This document shows positions 25,201 to 37,200 of a stretch of DNA of 64,000 bases, piece after piece. The stretch covers positions 53,518,464 to 53,582,463 of the forward strand of contig CM060065.1 in the NCBI GenBank assembly GCA_030533445.1. Direction: 5' to 3'. Numbering within the stretch: the stretch's first letter is position 1; each line of letters opens with the position of its first letter. Source of the DNA: Cyprinodon diabolis (Eukaryota; Chordata; Actinopteri; Cyprinodontiformes; Cyprinodontidae). A program made the translations under genes and the position numbers. The notes below the pieces were generated by a model that saw only the letters and a program-made list of their open reading frames with translations, did no database searches and was not told where the DNA came from.

Positions 25201-28200
25201 CAGCTTTGCTGTATCTGCTGTGATCAGCGGCTAAAAAATGGTTTGAATCTGTTTATAAGGGAGAAATTCCTCCTGAAAGCATCATCTGTTTATTCAGTTC
25301 ATCCAGATTATGATCCCGCCCTAAAATATCATTTTGCTGTCGAATCGCTCAGACCCACACATGCCAGACCCGGATAGAGGCCTGGGACATATTTTCAGTC
25401 CTTGGATGGTCCTTGGATGGTCCTTGGATGGTCCTTGGCCGGTCCTTGGATGGTCCCTGGATGGTCCTCGGATGGTCCATGGCTGGTCCTTGGCCGGTCC
25501 CTGGATGGTCCCTGGATGGTCCTTGGCCGGTCCTTGGATGGTCCCTGGATGGTCCTCGGATGGTCCTTGGCCGGTCCTTGGATGGTCCCTGGATGGTCCT
25601 CGGATGGTCCTTGGCCGGTCCTTGGATGGTCCATGGCTGGTCCTTGGATGGTCTTTGGTCGGTCCTTGGATGGTCTTTGGCCGGTCCTTGGATGGTCCCT
25701 GGATGGTCCTTGGCCGGTCCTTGGATGGTCTTTGGTCGGTCCTTGGATGGTCTTTGGCCGGTCCTTGGATGGTCCCTGGCTGGTCCTTGGATGGTCCCTG
25801 GATGATCCTTCGCCGGTCCTTGGATGGTCCCTGGATGGTCCTTGGCCGGTCCTTGGATGGTCCCTGGATGGTCCTTGGCCGGTCCTTGGATGGTCCATGG
25901 CTGGTCCTTGGATGGTCTTTGGTCGGTCCTTGGATGGTCTTTGGCCGGTCCTTGGATGGTCCCTGGATGGTCCTTGGCCGGTCCTTGGATGGTCTTTGGT
26001 CGGTCCTTGGATGGTCTTTGGCCGGTCCTTGGATGGTCCCTGGCTGGTCCTTGGATGGTCCCTGGATGATCCTTCGCCGGTCCTTGGATGGTCCCTGGAT
26101 GGTCCTTGGCCGGTCCTTGGATGGTCCCTGGATGGTCCTTGGCCGGTCCTTGGATGGTCTTTGGCCGGTCCTTGGATGGTCCTTGGATGGTCCCTGGATG
26201 GTCCTTCGCCGGTCCTTGGATGGTCCCTGGATGGTCCTTCGCCGGTCCTTGGATGGTCCCTGGATGGTCCTTGGCCGGTCCTTGGATGGTCCCTGGATGG
26301 TCCTTGGCCGGTCCTTGGATGGTCCCTGGATGGTTCTTGGCCGGTCCTTGGATGGTCCCTGGATGGTCCTTGGCCGGTCCTTGGATGGTCTTTGGCCGGT
26401 CCTTGGATGGTCTTTGGCCGGTCCTTGGATGGTCCTTGGATGGTCCCTGGATGGTCCTTGACCGGTCCTTGGATGGTCTTTGGCCGGTCCTTGGATGGTC
26501 CCTGGATGGTCCTTGGCCGATCCTTGGATGGTCTTTGGCCGGTCTTTGGATGGTCTTTGGCCGGTCCTTGGATGGTCCTTGGCCGGTCCCTGGATGGTCC
26601 CTGGATGGTCCTTGGCCAGTCCTTGGATGGTCCCTGGATGGTCCTTGGCCGGTCCTTGGATGGTCCCTGGATGGTCCTCGGATGGTCCATGGCTGGTCCT
26701 TGGATGGTCCCTGGATGGTCCTTGGCCGGTCCTTGGATGGTCTTTGGTCGGTCCTTGGATGGTCTTTGGCCGGTCCTTGGATGGTCCCTGGCTGGTCCTT
26801 GGATGGTCCCTGGATGATCCTTCGCCGGTCCTTGGATGGTCCCTGGATGGTCCTTGGCCGGTCCTTGGATGGTCCCTGGATGGTCCTTGGCCGGTCCTTG
26901 GATGGTCCTTGGCCGGTCCTTGGATGGTCTTTGGCCGGTCCTTGGATGGTCTTTGGCCGGTCCTTGGATGGTCCTTGGATGGTACCTGGATGGTCCTTCG
27001 CCGGTCCTTGGATGGTCCCTGGATGGTCCTTGGCCGGTCCTTGGATGGTCCCTGGATGGTCCTTGGCCGGTCCTTGGATGGTCCCTGGATGGTCCTTGGC
27101 CGGTCCTTGGATGGTCCTTGGATTGTCTTTGGCCGGTCCTTGGATGGTCTTTGGCCGGTCCTTGGATGGTCCCTGGATGGTCCTTGACCGGTCCTTGGAT
27201 GGTCTTTGGCCGGTCCTTGGATGGTCCCTGGATGGTCCTTGGCCGATCCTTGGATGGTCTTTGGCCGGTCTTTGGATGGTCTTTGGCCGGTCCTTGGATG
27301 GTCCTTGGCCGGTCCCTGGATGGTCCCTGGATGGTCCTTGGCCAGTCCTTGGATGGTCCCTGGATGGTCCTTGGCCGGTCCTTGGATGGTCTTTCGCCGG
27401 TCCTTGGATGGTCCCTGGCTGGTCCTTGGATGGTCCCTGGCTGGTCCTTGGATGGTCCCTGGATGGTCCTTGGATGGTCCCTGGATGGTCCATGGCCGGT
27501 CCTTGGATGGTCCATGGCCGGTCCTTGGATGGTCCATGGCCGGTCCTTGGATGGTCTTTGGCCGGTCCTTCGATGGCCTTTGGCCGGTCCCTGGATGGTC
27601 TATGGCCGGTCCTTGGATGGTCCCCGGATGGTCCTTGGCCGGTCCTTGGATGGGCCATGGCCGGTCCTTGGATGGGCCATGGCCGGTCCTTGGATGGTCT
27701 TTGGCCGGTCCTTGGATGGTCCTCGGATGGTCCATGGCCGGTCCCTGGCTGGTACTTGGATGGTCCTTGGCTGATCCTTTGATGGTCCTCGGATGGTCCA
27801 TGGCCGGTCCTTGGCTGGTCCTTGGATGGTCCTTGGCTGGTCCTTGGATGGTCCTTGGATGGTCCTTGGATGGTCCATGGCTGGTCCTTGGCCGGTCCTT
27901 GGATGGTCCCTGGATGGTCCATGGCTGGTCCTTGGCCGGTCCTTGGATGGTCCCTGGATGGTCCTTGGCCGGTCCTTGGATGGTCCATGGCTGGTCCTTG
28001 GATGGTCTTTGGTCGGTCCTTGGATGGTCTTTGGCCGGTCCTTGGATGGTCCCTGGATGGTCCTTGGCCGGTCCTTGGATGGTCTTTGGTCGGTCCTTGG
28101 ATGGTCTTTGGCCGGTCCTTGGATGGTCCCTGGCTGGTCCTTGGATGGTCCCTGGATGATCCTTCGCCGGTCCTTGGATGGTCCCTGGATGGTCCTTGGC

Positions 28201-31200
28201 CGGTCCTTGGATGGTCCCTGGATGGTCCTTGGCCGGTCCTTGGATGGTCTTTGGCCGGTCCTTGGATTGTCCTTGGATGGTCCCTGGATGGTCCTTCGCC
28301 GGTCCTTGGATGGTCCCTGGATGGTCCTTCGCCGGTCCTTGGATGGTCCCTGAATGGTCCTTGGCCGGTCCTTGGATGGTCCCTGGATGGTCCTTGGCCG
28401 GTCCTTGGATGGTCCCTGGATGGTTCTTGGCCGGTCCTTGGATGGTCCCTGGATGGTCCTTGGCCGGTCCTTGGATGGTCTTTGGCCGGTCCTTGGATGG
28501 TCTTTGGCCGGTCCTTGGATGGTCCTTGGATGGTCCCTGGATGGTCCTTGACCGGTCCTTGGATGGTCTTTGGCCGGTCCTTGGATGGTCCCTGGATGGT
28601 CCTTGGCCGATCCTTGGATGGTCTTTGGCCGGTCTTTGGATGGTCTTTGGCCGGTCCTTGGATGGTCCTTGGCCGGTCCCTGGATGGTCCTTGGCCAGTC
28701 CTTGGATGGTCCCTGGATGGTCCTTGGCCGGTCCTTGGATGGTCCCTGGATGGTCCTCGGATGGTCCATGGCTGGTCCTTGGATGGTCCCTGGATGGTCC
28801 TTGGCCGGTCCTTGGATGGTCTTTGGTCGGTCCTTGGATGGTCTTTGGCCGGTCCTTGGATGGTCCCTGGCTGGTCCTTGGATGGTCCCTGGATGATCCT
28901 TCGCCGGTCCTTGGATGGTCCCTGGATGGTCCTTGGCCGGTCCTTGGATGGTCCCTGGATGGTCCTTGGCTGGTCCTTGGATGGTCCTTGGCCGGTCCTT
29001 GGATGGTCTTTGGCCGGTCCTTGGATGGTCTTTGGCCGGTCCTTGGATGGTCCTTGGATGGTACCTGGATGGTCCTTCGCCGGTCCTTGGATGGTCCCTG
29101 GATGGTCCTTGGCCGGTCCTTGGATGGTCCCTGGATGGTCCTTGGCCGGTCCTTGGATGGTCCCTGGATGGTCCTTGGCCGGTCCTTGGATGGTCCTTGG
29201 ATTGTCTTTGGCCGGTCCTTGGATGGTCTTTGGCCGGTCCTTGGATGGTCCTTGGATGGTCCCTGGATGGTCCTTGACCGGTCCTTGGATGGTCTTTGGC
29301 CGGTCCTTGGATGGTCCCTGGATGGTCCTTGGCCGATCCTTGGATGGTCTTTGGCCGGTCTTTGGATGGTCTTTGGCCGGTCCTTGGATGGTCCTTGGCC
29401 GGTCCCTGGATGGTCCCTGGATGGTCCTTGGCCAGTCCTTGGATGGTCCCTGGATGGTCCTTGGCCGGTCCTTGGATGGTCTTTCGCCGGTCCTTGGATG
29501 GTCCCTGGCTGGTCCTTGGATGGTCCCTGGCTGGTCCTTGGATGGTCCCTGGATGGTCCATGGCCGGTCCTTGGATGGTCCATGGCCGGTCCTTGGATGG
29601 TCCATGGCCGGTCCTTGGATGGTCCATGGCCGGTCCTTGGATGGTCTTTGGCCGGTCCTTCGATGGCTTTTGGCCGGTCCCTGGATGGTCTATGGCCGGT
29701 CCTTGGATGGTCCCCGGATGGTCCTTGGCCGGTCCTTGGATGGGCCATGGCCGGTACTTGGATGGGCCATGGCCGGTCCTTGGATGGTCCTCGGATGGTC
29801 CATGGCCGGTCCCTGGCTGGTACTTGGATGGTCCTTGGCTGATCCTTTGATGGTCCTCGGATGGTCCATGGCCGGTCCTTGGCTGGTCCTTGGATGGTCC
29901 TTGGCTGGTCCTTGGATGGTCCTTGGATGGTCTTTGGCTGGTCCCTGGCTGGTCCTTCGATAATCCTCGGATGGTCCATGGCAGGTCCTTGGATGGTCCA
30001 TGGCCGGTCCTTGGATGGTCCATGGCCGGTCCTTGGATGGTCCTTGGATGGTCCATGGCCGGTCCTTGGATGGTCCTTGGCTGATCCTTGGATGGTCCTC
30101 GGATGGTCCATGGCCGGTCCTTGGATGGTCCCTGGCTGGTCCTTGGATGGTCCCTGGCTGGTCCTTGGATGGTCCTCGGATGGTCCTTGGCTGATCCTTG
30201 GATGGTCCTCGGATGGTCCATGGCCGGTCCTTGGATGGTCCTTGGCTGGTCCTTGGATGGTCCTTGGATGGTCCTTGGCTGGTCCTTGGATGGTCCTTGG
30301 CTGGTCCTTGGATGGACCTTGGATGGTCCTTGGCTGGTCCCTGGCTGGTCCTCGGATGGTCCATGGCCGGTCCTTGGATGGTCCTTGGATGGTCCCTGGC
30401 TGGTCTTTGGATGGTCCTCGGATGGTCCATGGCCGGTCCTTGGCTGGTCCTTGGCTGGTCCTTGGCTGGTCCATGGCCGGTCCTTGGATGGTCCTCGGAT
30501 GGTCCTTGGCTGGTCCTTGGATAGTCCTTGGATGGTCCTTGGCTGGTCCCTGGCTTGTCCTCGGATGGTCCTTGGCTGGTCCTTGGATGGTCCATGGCCG
30601 GTCCTTGATTGTCCTCGGATGGTCCTTGGCTGATCCTTGGATGGTCCTTGGATGGTCCATGGCCGGTCCTTGGATGGTCCTCGGATGGTCCCTGGCCGGT
30701 TTTTGGATGGTCCCTGGATGGTCTATGGCCGGTCCTTGGATGGTCCCCGGATGGTCCTTGGCCGGTCCTTGGATGGTCCATGGCCGGTCCTTGGATGGTC
30801 TTTGGCCGGTCCTTGGCTGGTCCATGGCCGGTCCTTGGATGGTCCTCGGATGGTCCCTGGCCGGTCCTTGGATGGTCCTCGGATGGTCCTTGGCTGGTCC
30901 CTGGCTGGTCCTTGGATGGTCCTCGGATGGTCCTTGGCCGGTCCTTGGATGGTCCTTGGCTGGTCCCTGGCTGGTCCTTGGATGGTCCTCGGATGGTCCA
31001 TGGCCGGTCCTTGGATGGTCCTTGGCTGGTCCCTGGCTGGTCCTTGGATGGTCCTCGGATGGTCCTCGGCCGGTCTTGGATGGTCCTCGGCCGGTCCTTG
31101 GATGGTCCTTGGCTGGTCCCTGGCTGGTCCTTGGATGGTCCTCGGATGGTCCATGGCCGGTCCTTGGATGGTCCTTGGATGGTCCCTGGCTGGTCCTCGG

Positions 31201-34200
31201 ATGGTCCACGGCTGGTCCTTGCATGGTCCTTGGATGGTCCATGGCCGGTCCTTGGCTGGTCCCTGGCTGGTCCTTGGATGGTCCTCGGATGGTCCTTGGC
31301 CGGTCCCTGGCTGGTCTTTGGCCGGTCCTTGGATGGTCTTTGGCCGGTCCTTGGATGGTCTTTGGCCGGTCCTTGGATGGTCTTTGGCCGGTCCTTGGAT
31401 GGTCCTTGGCTGGTCCTTGGATGGTCCCTGGATGGTCCTTGGCTGGTCCTTGGCCGGTCCTTGGCTGGTCCTTGGATGGTCCTTGGCCGGTCCTTGGATG
31501 GTCCTTGGCTGGTCCTTGGCCGGTCCTTGGCTGGTCCTTGGATGGTCCTTGGCTGGTCCATGGCTGTTCTTTGGCCGGTCCTTGGCTGTTCCTTGGCTGG
31601 TCCTTGGATGGTCCTTGGCCGGTCCTTGGATGGTTGTTGGATGGTCCTTGGATGGTCCTTGGCCGGTCCTTGGATGGTCCCTGGATGGTCCTTGGATGGT
31701 CCTTGGATGGTCTTTGGCCGGTCCTTGGATGGTCTTTGGCCGGTCCTTGGATGGTCCTTGGATGGTCCTTGGCTGCTCCTTGGATGGTCCTTGGATGGTC
31801 CTTGGCTGGTCCTTGGATGGTCCTTGGCTGTTCCTTGGCTGTTCCTTGGCTGGTCCTTGGATGGTCCTTGGCTGGTCCTTGGATGGTCCTTGGCTGGTCC
31901 TTGGATGGTCCTTGGCTGTTCCTTGGCTGGTCCTTGGATGGTCCTTGGATGGTCCTTGGCCGGTCCTTGGATGGTCGTTGGATGGTCCTTGGCTGGTCCT
32001 TGGCCGGTCCTTGGATGGTCTTTGGCCGGTCCTTGGATGGTCTTTGGCCGGTCCTTGGATGGTCCTTGGATGGTCCTTGGCTGCTCCTTGGATGGTCCTT
32101 GGATGGTCCTTGGCTGGTCCTTGGCTGGTCCTTGGATGGTCCTTGGCTGGTCCTTGGATGGTCCTTGGCTGTTCCTTGGCTGGTCCTTGGCTGGTCCTTG
32201 GCTGGTCCTTGGCTGGTCCCTGGCTGGTCCTTGGATGGTCCTTGGCTGGTCCTTGGATGGTCCCTGGATGGTCCTTGGATGGTCTTTGGCCGGTCCTTGG
32301 ATGGTCTTTGGCCGGTCCTTGGATGGTTCCCCTACAATTCCTTTTTAAACATCAATCTTTGTACTAAAACATTCTTTCTGTTGTGATTTGTGGACTTTAA
32401 GATCTAAAGAGAAGCGCCATCTGCTGGTCAGACCCTGTTATTCAGTGAAAGGGTGGAGTCAGATGCCAGAGGGGGGGTCGCTGCAGGGGCTGGAAGTTGG
32501 AGGGAATTTCACTTGAAGTTGCAGGGAAGATGGCGGCCATGTTTAATGGCTGCTACTGTATCTGGTAAAATACAGAAAACTGCAAAAGCACTGAGAGGTT
32601 TTTTAAATCTAGATTAAAGGTCTATTAATTTTCTTAGAGTGGTCTTTCTACAGATCATTAAAGTTTTCAGTCATTTTATTATCGATCATTTTTATTCTCT
32701 TTCAGGTGTGAAGCTGCTGCAGGCCTCTGCAGCTTCAGGTTCTTTCAGCCGTGCAGAAGAGGAGCAGCTGGTGTTTCGGCTGCGTTCACAGGTACGTCTG
32801 CGACCCGAGGAACAGTTCCCGATGTCGAGTTCTGACTCGGCTCTGACCTTAGAATGCGATGACTGGACCCGGTCCGAACGCGCCGACTGTGCCTGGAACC
32901 ATCCTGGGTAGTAAGCGTGTCGCTGCCTTTTGCAGGTGGAGGAGCTGGAGGAGAAGCTGTTGGATCAGACCCAGGAGGTGGAGAGACTTCGCTCTGAACT
33001 GGTACGGGCCCGTTGGACCACATTCCTCAGAGACCGACTGGGAGACTCCTCCACAGGCGGCCGTACTTAGAGTCCCACAGCTACTGGACCTAAACCAGAA
33101 CCTCAAAGTTCTGACCCGTCAGAATCTGAGCCTCTTCCTCCCCAGGCCTCCTCATCCGTCTCTCCCTCTCCGCCTGAATCGCTATCATCAATATTTTGAA
33201 GCATTTTTAAAACCTGTTTCGCTGTTAGATTTCCTCTAAAAGCCATTTTTCTATATTAGCTAAAGAGTTCTAGGTAGACTGTTGGTTGCTAGGCAACGGT
33301 ACGGAACGTCAATCAACCGTGAGAAGAATTTACAATGCAGCTAATAGAGCCATAAAAATGACGACTGTGGAGGATCGAGGTAGAATTAACCATATTTATT
33401 TTTTACGTTTTAATTTTAATTAATAAATATATAAAATGAAGGAAATATAGAAACAGGAAAAGTCAGTTAACATGAGCAACATAACATTAGTTTTAAATAT
33501 ATTTCTTTCCCTTTAAAATCTCAGAACCGTCAAAATGGCGGCTGTGGGAGTTCCAGTGTTAGAAAGTGTGTTTTAGCAGAAAAGTCTGATGTAAACGTTT
33601 GGTTCTGGTTTCACTTCATCTTAATTCTGTTAGTTTAAAACCACGGCGTCCACCTGTCCTGCAGGGGGCGACGGACCTGGAGAAGCAGCTGGAGCGGCTG
33701 CTGGTGGAGAACGAGCGTCTGAAGCAGGAGCTGAAGTCATGCAGGGGTTCCGAGGGTCAGAAGCTGGACGCCGCGGCCGAGAGCTGCAGCCGCTGCCCCC
33801 ACGCTCAGGTGAGCTTCCAGGTAGGCCAGGTTCTGATGGACAGCGCCTCGCCTTTAGCCTTTGACATTTAGTTGCTTTGAGTTAGCAGCTCCAGGAGAGT
33901 CTGAGCCCCCCTACCCATGTGTCTGTGCTGCAGGAGGTGGAGGCCCTGCGCAAGGAGGTGTTGCGCTGGGAGAGCCGGGCCCAGCAGAGGGAGCAGCGGC
34001 TGGCTGAGGTAGAGGAGGAGCTGAAGGAGAAGAGCTGCAGGCTGGAGGCTCTGCAGCAACAGCTGGACGAGTCCAGGAGAAGACGGACCGACAGCGAGCA
34101 CCAGCTCCATCTCCGTCTGCAGGAATGTGAGGATGAGCTGGTCAGACGTGCAGCGACGCCCTCTAGAGTCAAGGTGAGCAAAAGCAGGTCAGGGAAACGG

Positions 34201-37200
34201 GGATGAAACTGTTAGAATCCAGCAATTGATGAAGCCGCTTCTGTTCTCCCTCAGTTTGTGACCCAGACGGTGGAGGTGGAGTCGGCAGACTCTCAGAAAG
34301 CTCTGGTCGAGATGCAGGTGAAGAACGGCGCCCTGCAGGAGCAGCTGTCTGCGCACAGGCAGCTGCTGCGGGAGCTGGAGACGCAGCTGCACGAGTCCCA
34401 GCGGACCTGCACTCAGCTGCGGACTCAGGTGAGTTCAGGGACGCACCTGCAGCTCTGCCTCCGTCAGAAACATGGAGCCTTCCTGGGGTGGGTTGGTGAG
34501 CGATAAACAGGAAGGCTGCAGGTGTGACTTCACCTTTCGGTTGATATGAAGAAGCCTGAAGAATCCAAGCAGGTTCAGGTGATCTGATCTTGTTTTATTT
34601 TTCTACACTGGTTCGGCTGCAGCTCCATCTCTGTGACCTTTTATCCCAGACTGTCAACAATGGAAAGAGCCGCTTGGATCCCAGGTTGTCCAAGGTTGGA
34701 CCCCCCCCCCCTTTGGGTCAGGCTCCAAAGCTCCCTGATAAACCTAAAGCTATGACTGTCATTCTGATCAGTTATTATCTACAACCAAGAAATATGGATC
34801 ATCTAAATAACCTTGAGTGCATTTCGGGTTTTACCGACACGCCTTTTAATCAGTGTTAGATTACTCCAGTGTTTTTATTTAGTTCTTTCAAACATTTTCT
34901 AAAGGACCTATTGAGTGTTAAAGATGATACTTCTTCATATTCTCCAAAAAATAAATGACATCTTAAAATGTGTCTTTAATTGGATCGATTTCTTCAGTTT
35001 GTGAAATCGGTTCATTAAAAGTGTTTTTGATTTTTTTTTCCTTTGGGGAAGCTCTGGACTCTGACCAGTCAGTCAGGAAACCATTACAGTAGATAAACCA
35101 GTGTTTGTTAGATTCAGCTGTTTAGAAAACCTGTTTCTGTGTTTTTACGTCTTCTTCATGTTAGCTAGAAACTTTGCATTAGTTACTGGAACCAAAGAAA
35201 AAAACAAATGTTTTCCAAGTTTAGTAAAACTAACGCGCAAAGTTTGGCTGAATGACTTTAACCAGGGGGAAATGTTAGCTTAGCTTAGCTTGACTGTCAC
35301 TAACATAAATGTTAGCTTAGTGTAGCCTAATGGCTAATAGCGGACGTGTCGCTACCCGATCCGTAGCACGATCAGTGATATACATCCGGGTGTCCATAAA
35401 AAATGTAATTATGGTACTAAAAGTACTTATTTCTATCTTTAACTCACTAGCGAATGCTAATTAACATCTTTAAAAAATGTTTTATGAGACAATTTTGATG
35501 CTTTTTACGTTCAACAGCTTCTCTGATGTCATCATGGCACACGCTTCGAGCATAAATCATCTTTATCTGCATTTTCTTTCTGTACGCACTACTGTATATA
35601 CCATAATGTTAACAGGAAAGGGGTTAGGGTATACAAAAGGAAATTTCGTTTAAAACTGCTCTAGACAATTTCATTGTTTAAAGTTCAGCCTTAAACGGTA
35701 ATAAATACATAAAAAAATAGTAATCTAAACACATGACTGTATATTTATGGTTCTAACATTAATTTTTAAATTCTATAATCAGATTCAGCCATCCGTTTGT
35801 TTTTTTTGTGTATCGATCAGTTCTGTAGACATGAACTGCTGCTGGAGTAAAACACAACGGATGGAGATTTTAAATACGCGTCAGCAGCCGCGTTCCAACC
35901 GCCCGTCAGCAGCAGCCGCGTTCCAACCGCGCGTCAGCAGCAGCCGCGTTCGAACCGCGCGTCAGCAGCAGCCGCGTTCGAACCGCGCGTCAGCAGCAGC
36001 CGCGTTCCAACCGCGCGTCAGCAGCAGCCACGTGCGTCAGCAGCAGCCACGTGCGTCAGCAGCAGCCACGTGCGTCAGCAGCAGCCACGTGCGTCAGCAG
36101 CAGCCGCGTTCCAACCGCGCGTCAGCAGCAGCCGCGTTCCAACCGCGCGTCAGCAGCAGCCGCGTTCCAACCGCGCGTCAGCAGCAGCCGCGTTCCAACC
36201 GCGCGTCAGCAGCAGCCACGTGCGTCAGCAGCAGCCACGTGCGTCAGCAGCAGCCGCGTTCCAACCGCGCGTCAGCAGCAGCCGCGTTCCAACCGCGCGT
36301 CAGCAGCAGCCACGTGCGTCAGCAGCAGCCGCGTTCCAACCGCGCGTCAGCAGCAGCCGCGTTCGAACCGCGCGTCAGCAGCAGCCGCGTTCGAACCGCG
36401 CGTCAGCAGCAGCCGCGTTCGAACCGCGCGTCAGCAGCAGCCGCGTTCCAACCGCCCGTCAGCAGCAGCCGCGTTCCAACCGCCCGTCAGCAGCAGCCGC
36501 GTTCCAACCGCGCGTCAGCAGCAGCCGCGTTCCAACCGCGCGTCAGCAGCAGCCGCGTTCCAACCGCGCGTCAGCAGCAGCCGCGTTCCAACCGCGCGTC
36601 AGCAGCAGCCGCGTTCGAACCGCGCGTCAGCAGCAGCCGCGTTCGAACCGCGCGTCAGCAGCAGCCGCGTTCCAACCGCGCGTCAGCAGCAGCCGCGTTC
36701 CAACCGCCCGTCAGCAGCAGCCGCGTTCCAACCGCCCGTCAGCAGCAGCCGCGTTCCAACCGCGCGTCAGCAGCAGCCGCGTTCCAACCGCGCGTCAGCA
36801 GCAGCCGCGTTCCAACCGCGCGTCAGCAGCAGCCACGTGCGTCAGCAGCAGCCACGTGCGTCAGCAGCAGCCACGTTCGAACCGCGCGTCAGCAGCAGCC
36901 ACGCGCGTCAGCAGCAGCCACGCGCGTCAGCAGCAGCCGCGTTCCAACCGCGCGTCAGCAGCAGCCGCGTTCCAACCGCGCGTCAGCAGCAGCCGCGTTC
37001 CAACCGCGCGTCCGCAGCAGCATCGTACGTCAGCAGCAGCCACGTTCCATATGCGCGTCATCAGCAGCCACGCGCGTCTGCAGCAGCCACGTTCCAACCG
37101 CGCGTCAGCAGCAGCCACGCGCGTCAGCAGCAGCCGCGTTCGAACCGCGCGTCAGCAGCAGCCACGTTCCAACCGCGCGTCAGCAGCAGCCACGCGCGTC

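Noticed and set aside
25321..31242. A 1,973-codon open frame on the - strand (and several other long frames on both strands)
   Set aside because: It lies wholly in the 11-bp array. The unit has no stop in any phase on either strand, so every frame stays open. The protein is a pure 11-residue repeat with no start context, and it sits in a kifc3 intron.
36927..37118. A short - strand frame with Trp and Cys residues, considered as a small zinc-binding protein
   Set aside because: It is the complement of the 28/19-bp array; the Cys and Trp residues are periodic consequences of the unit.
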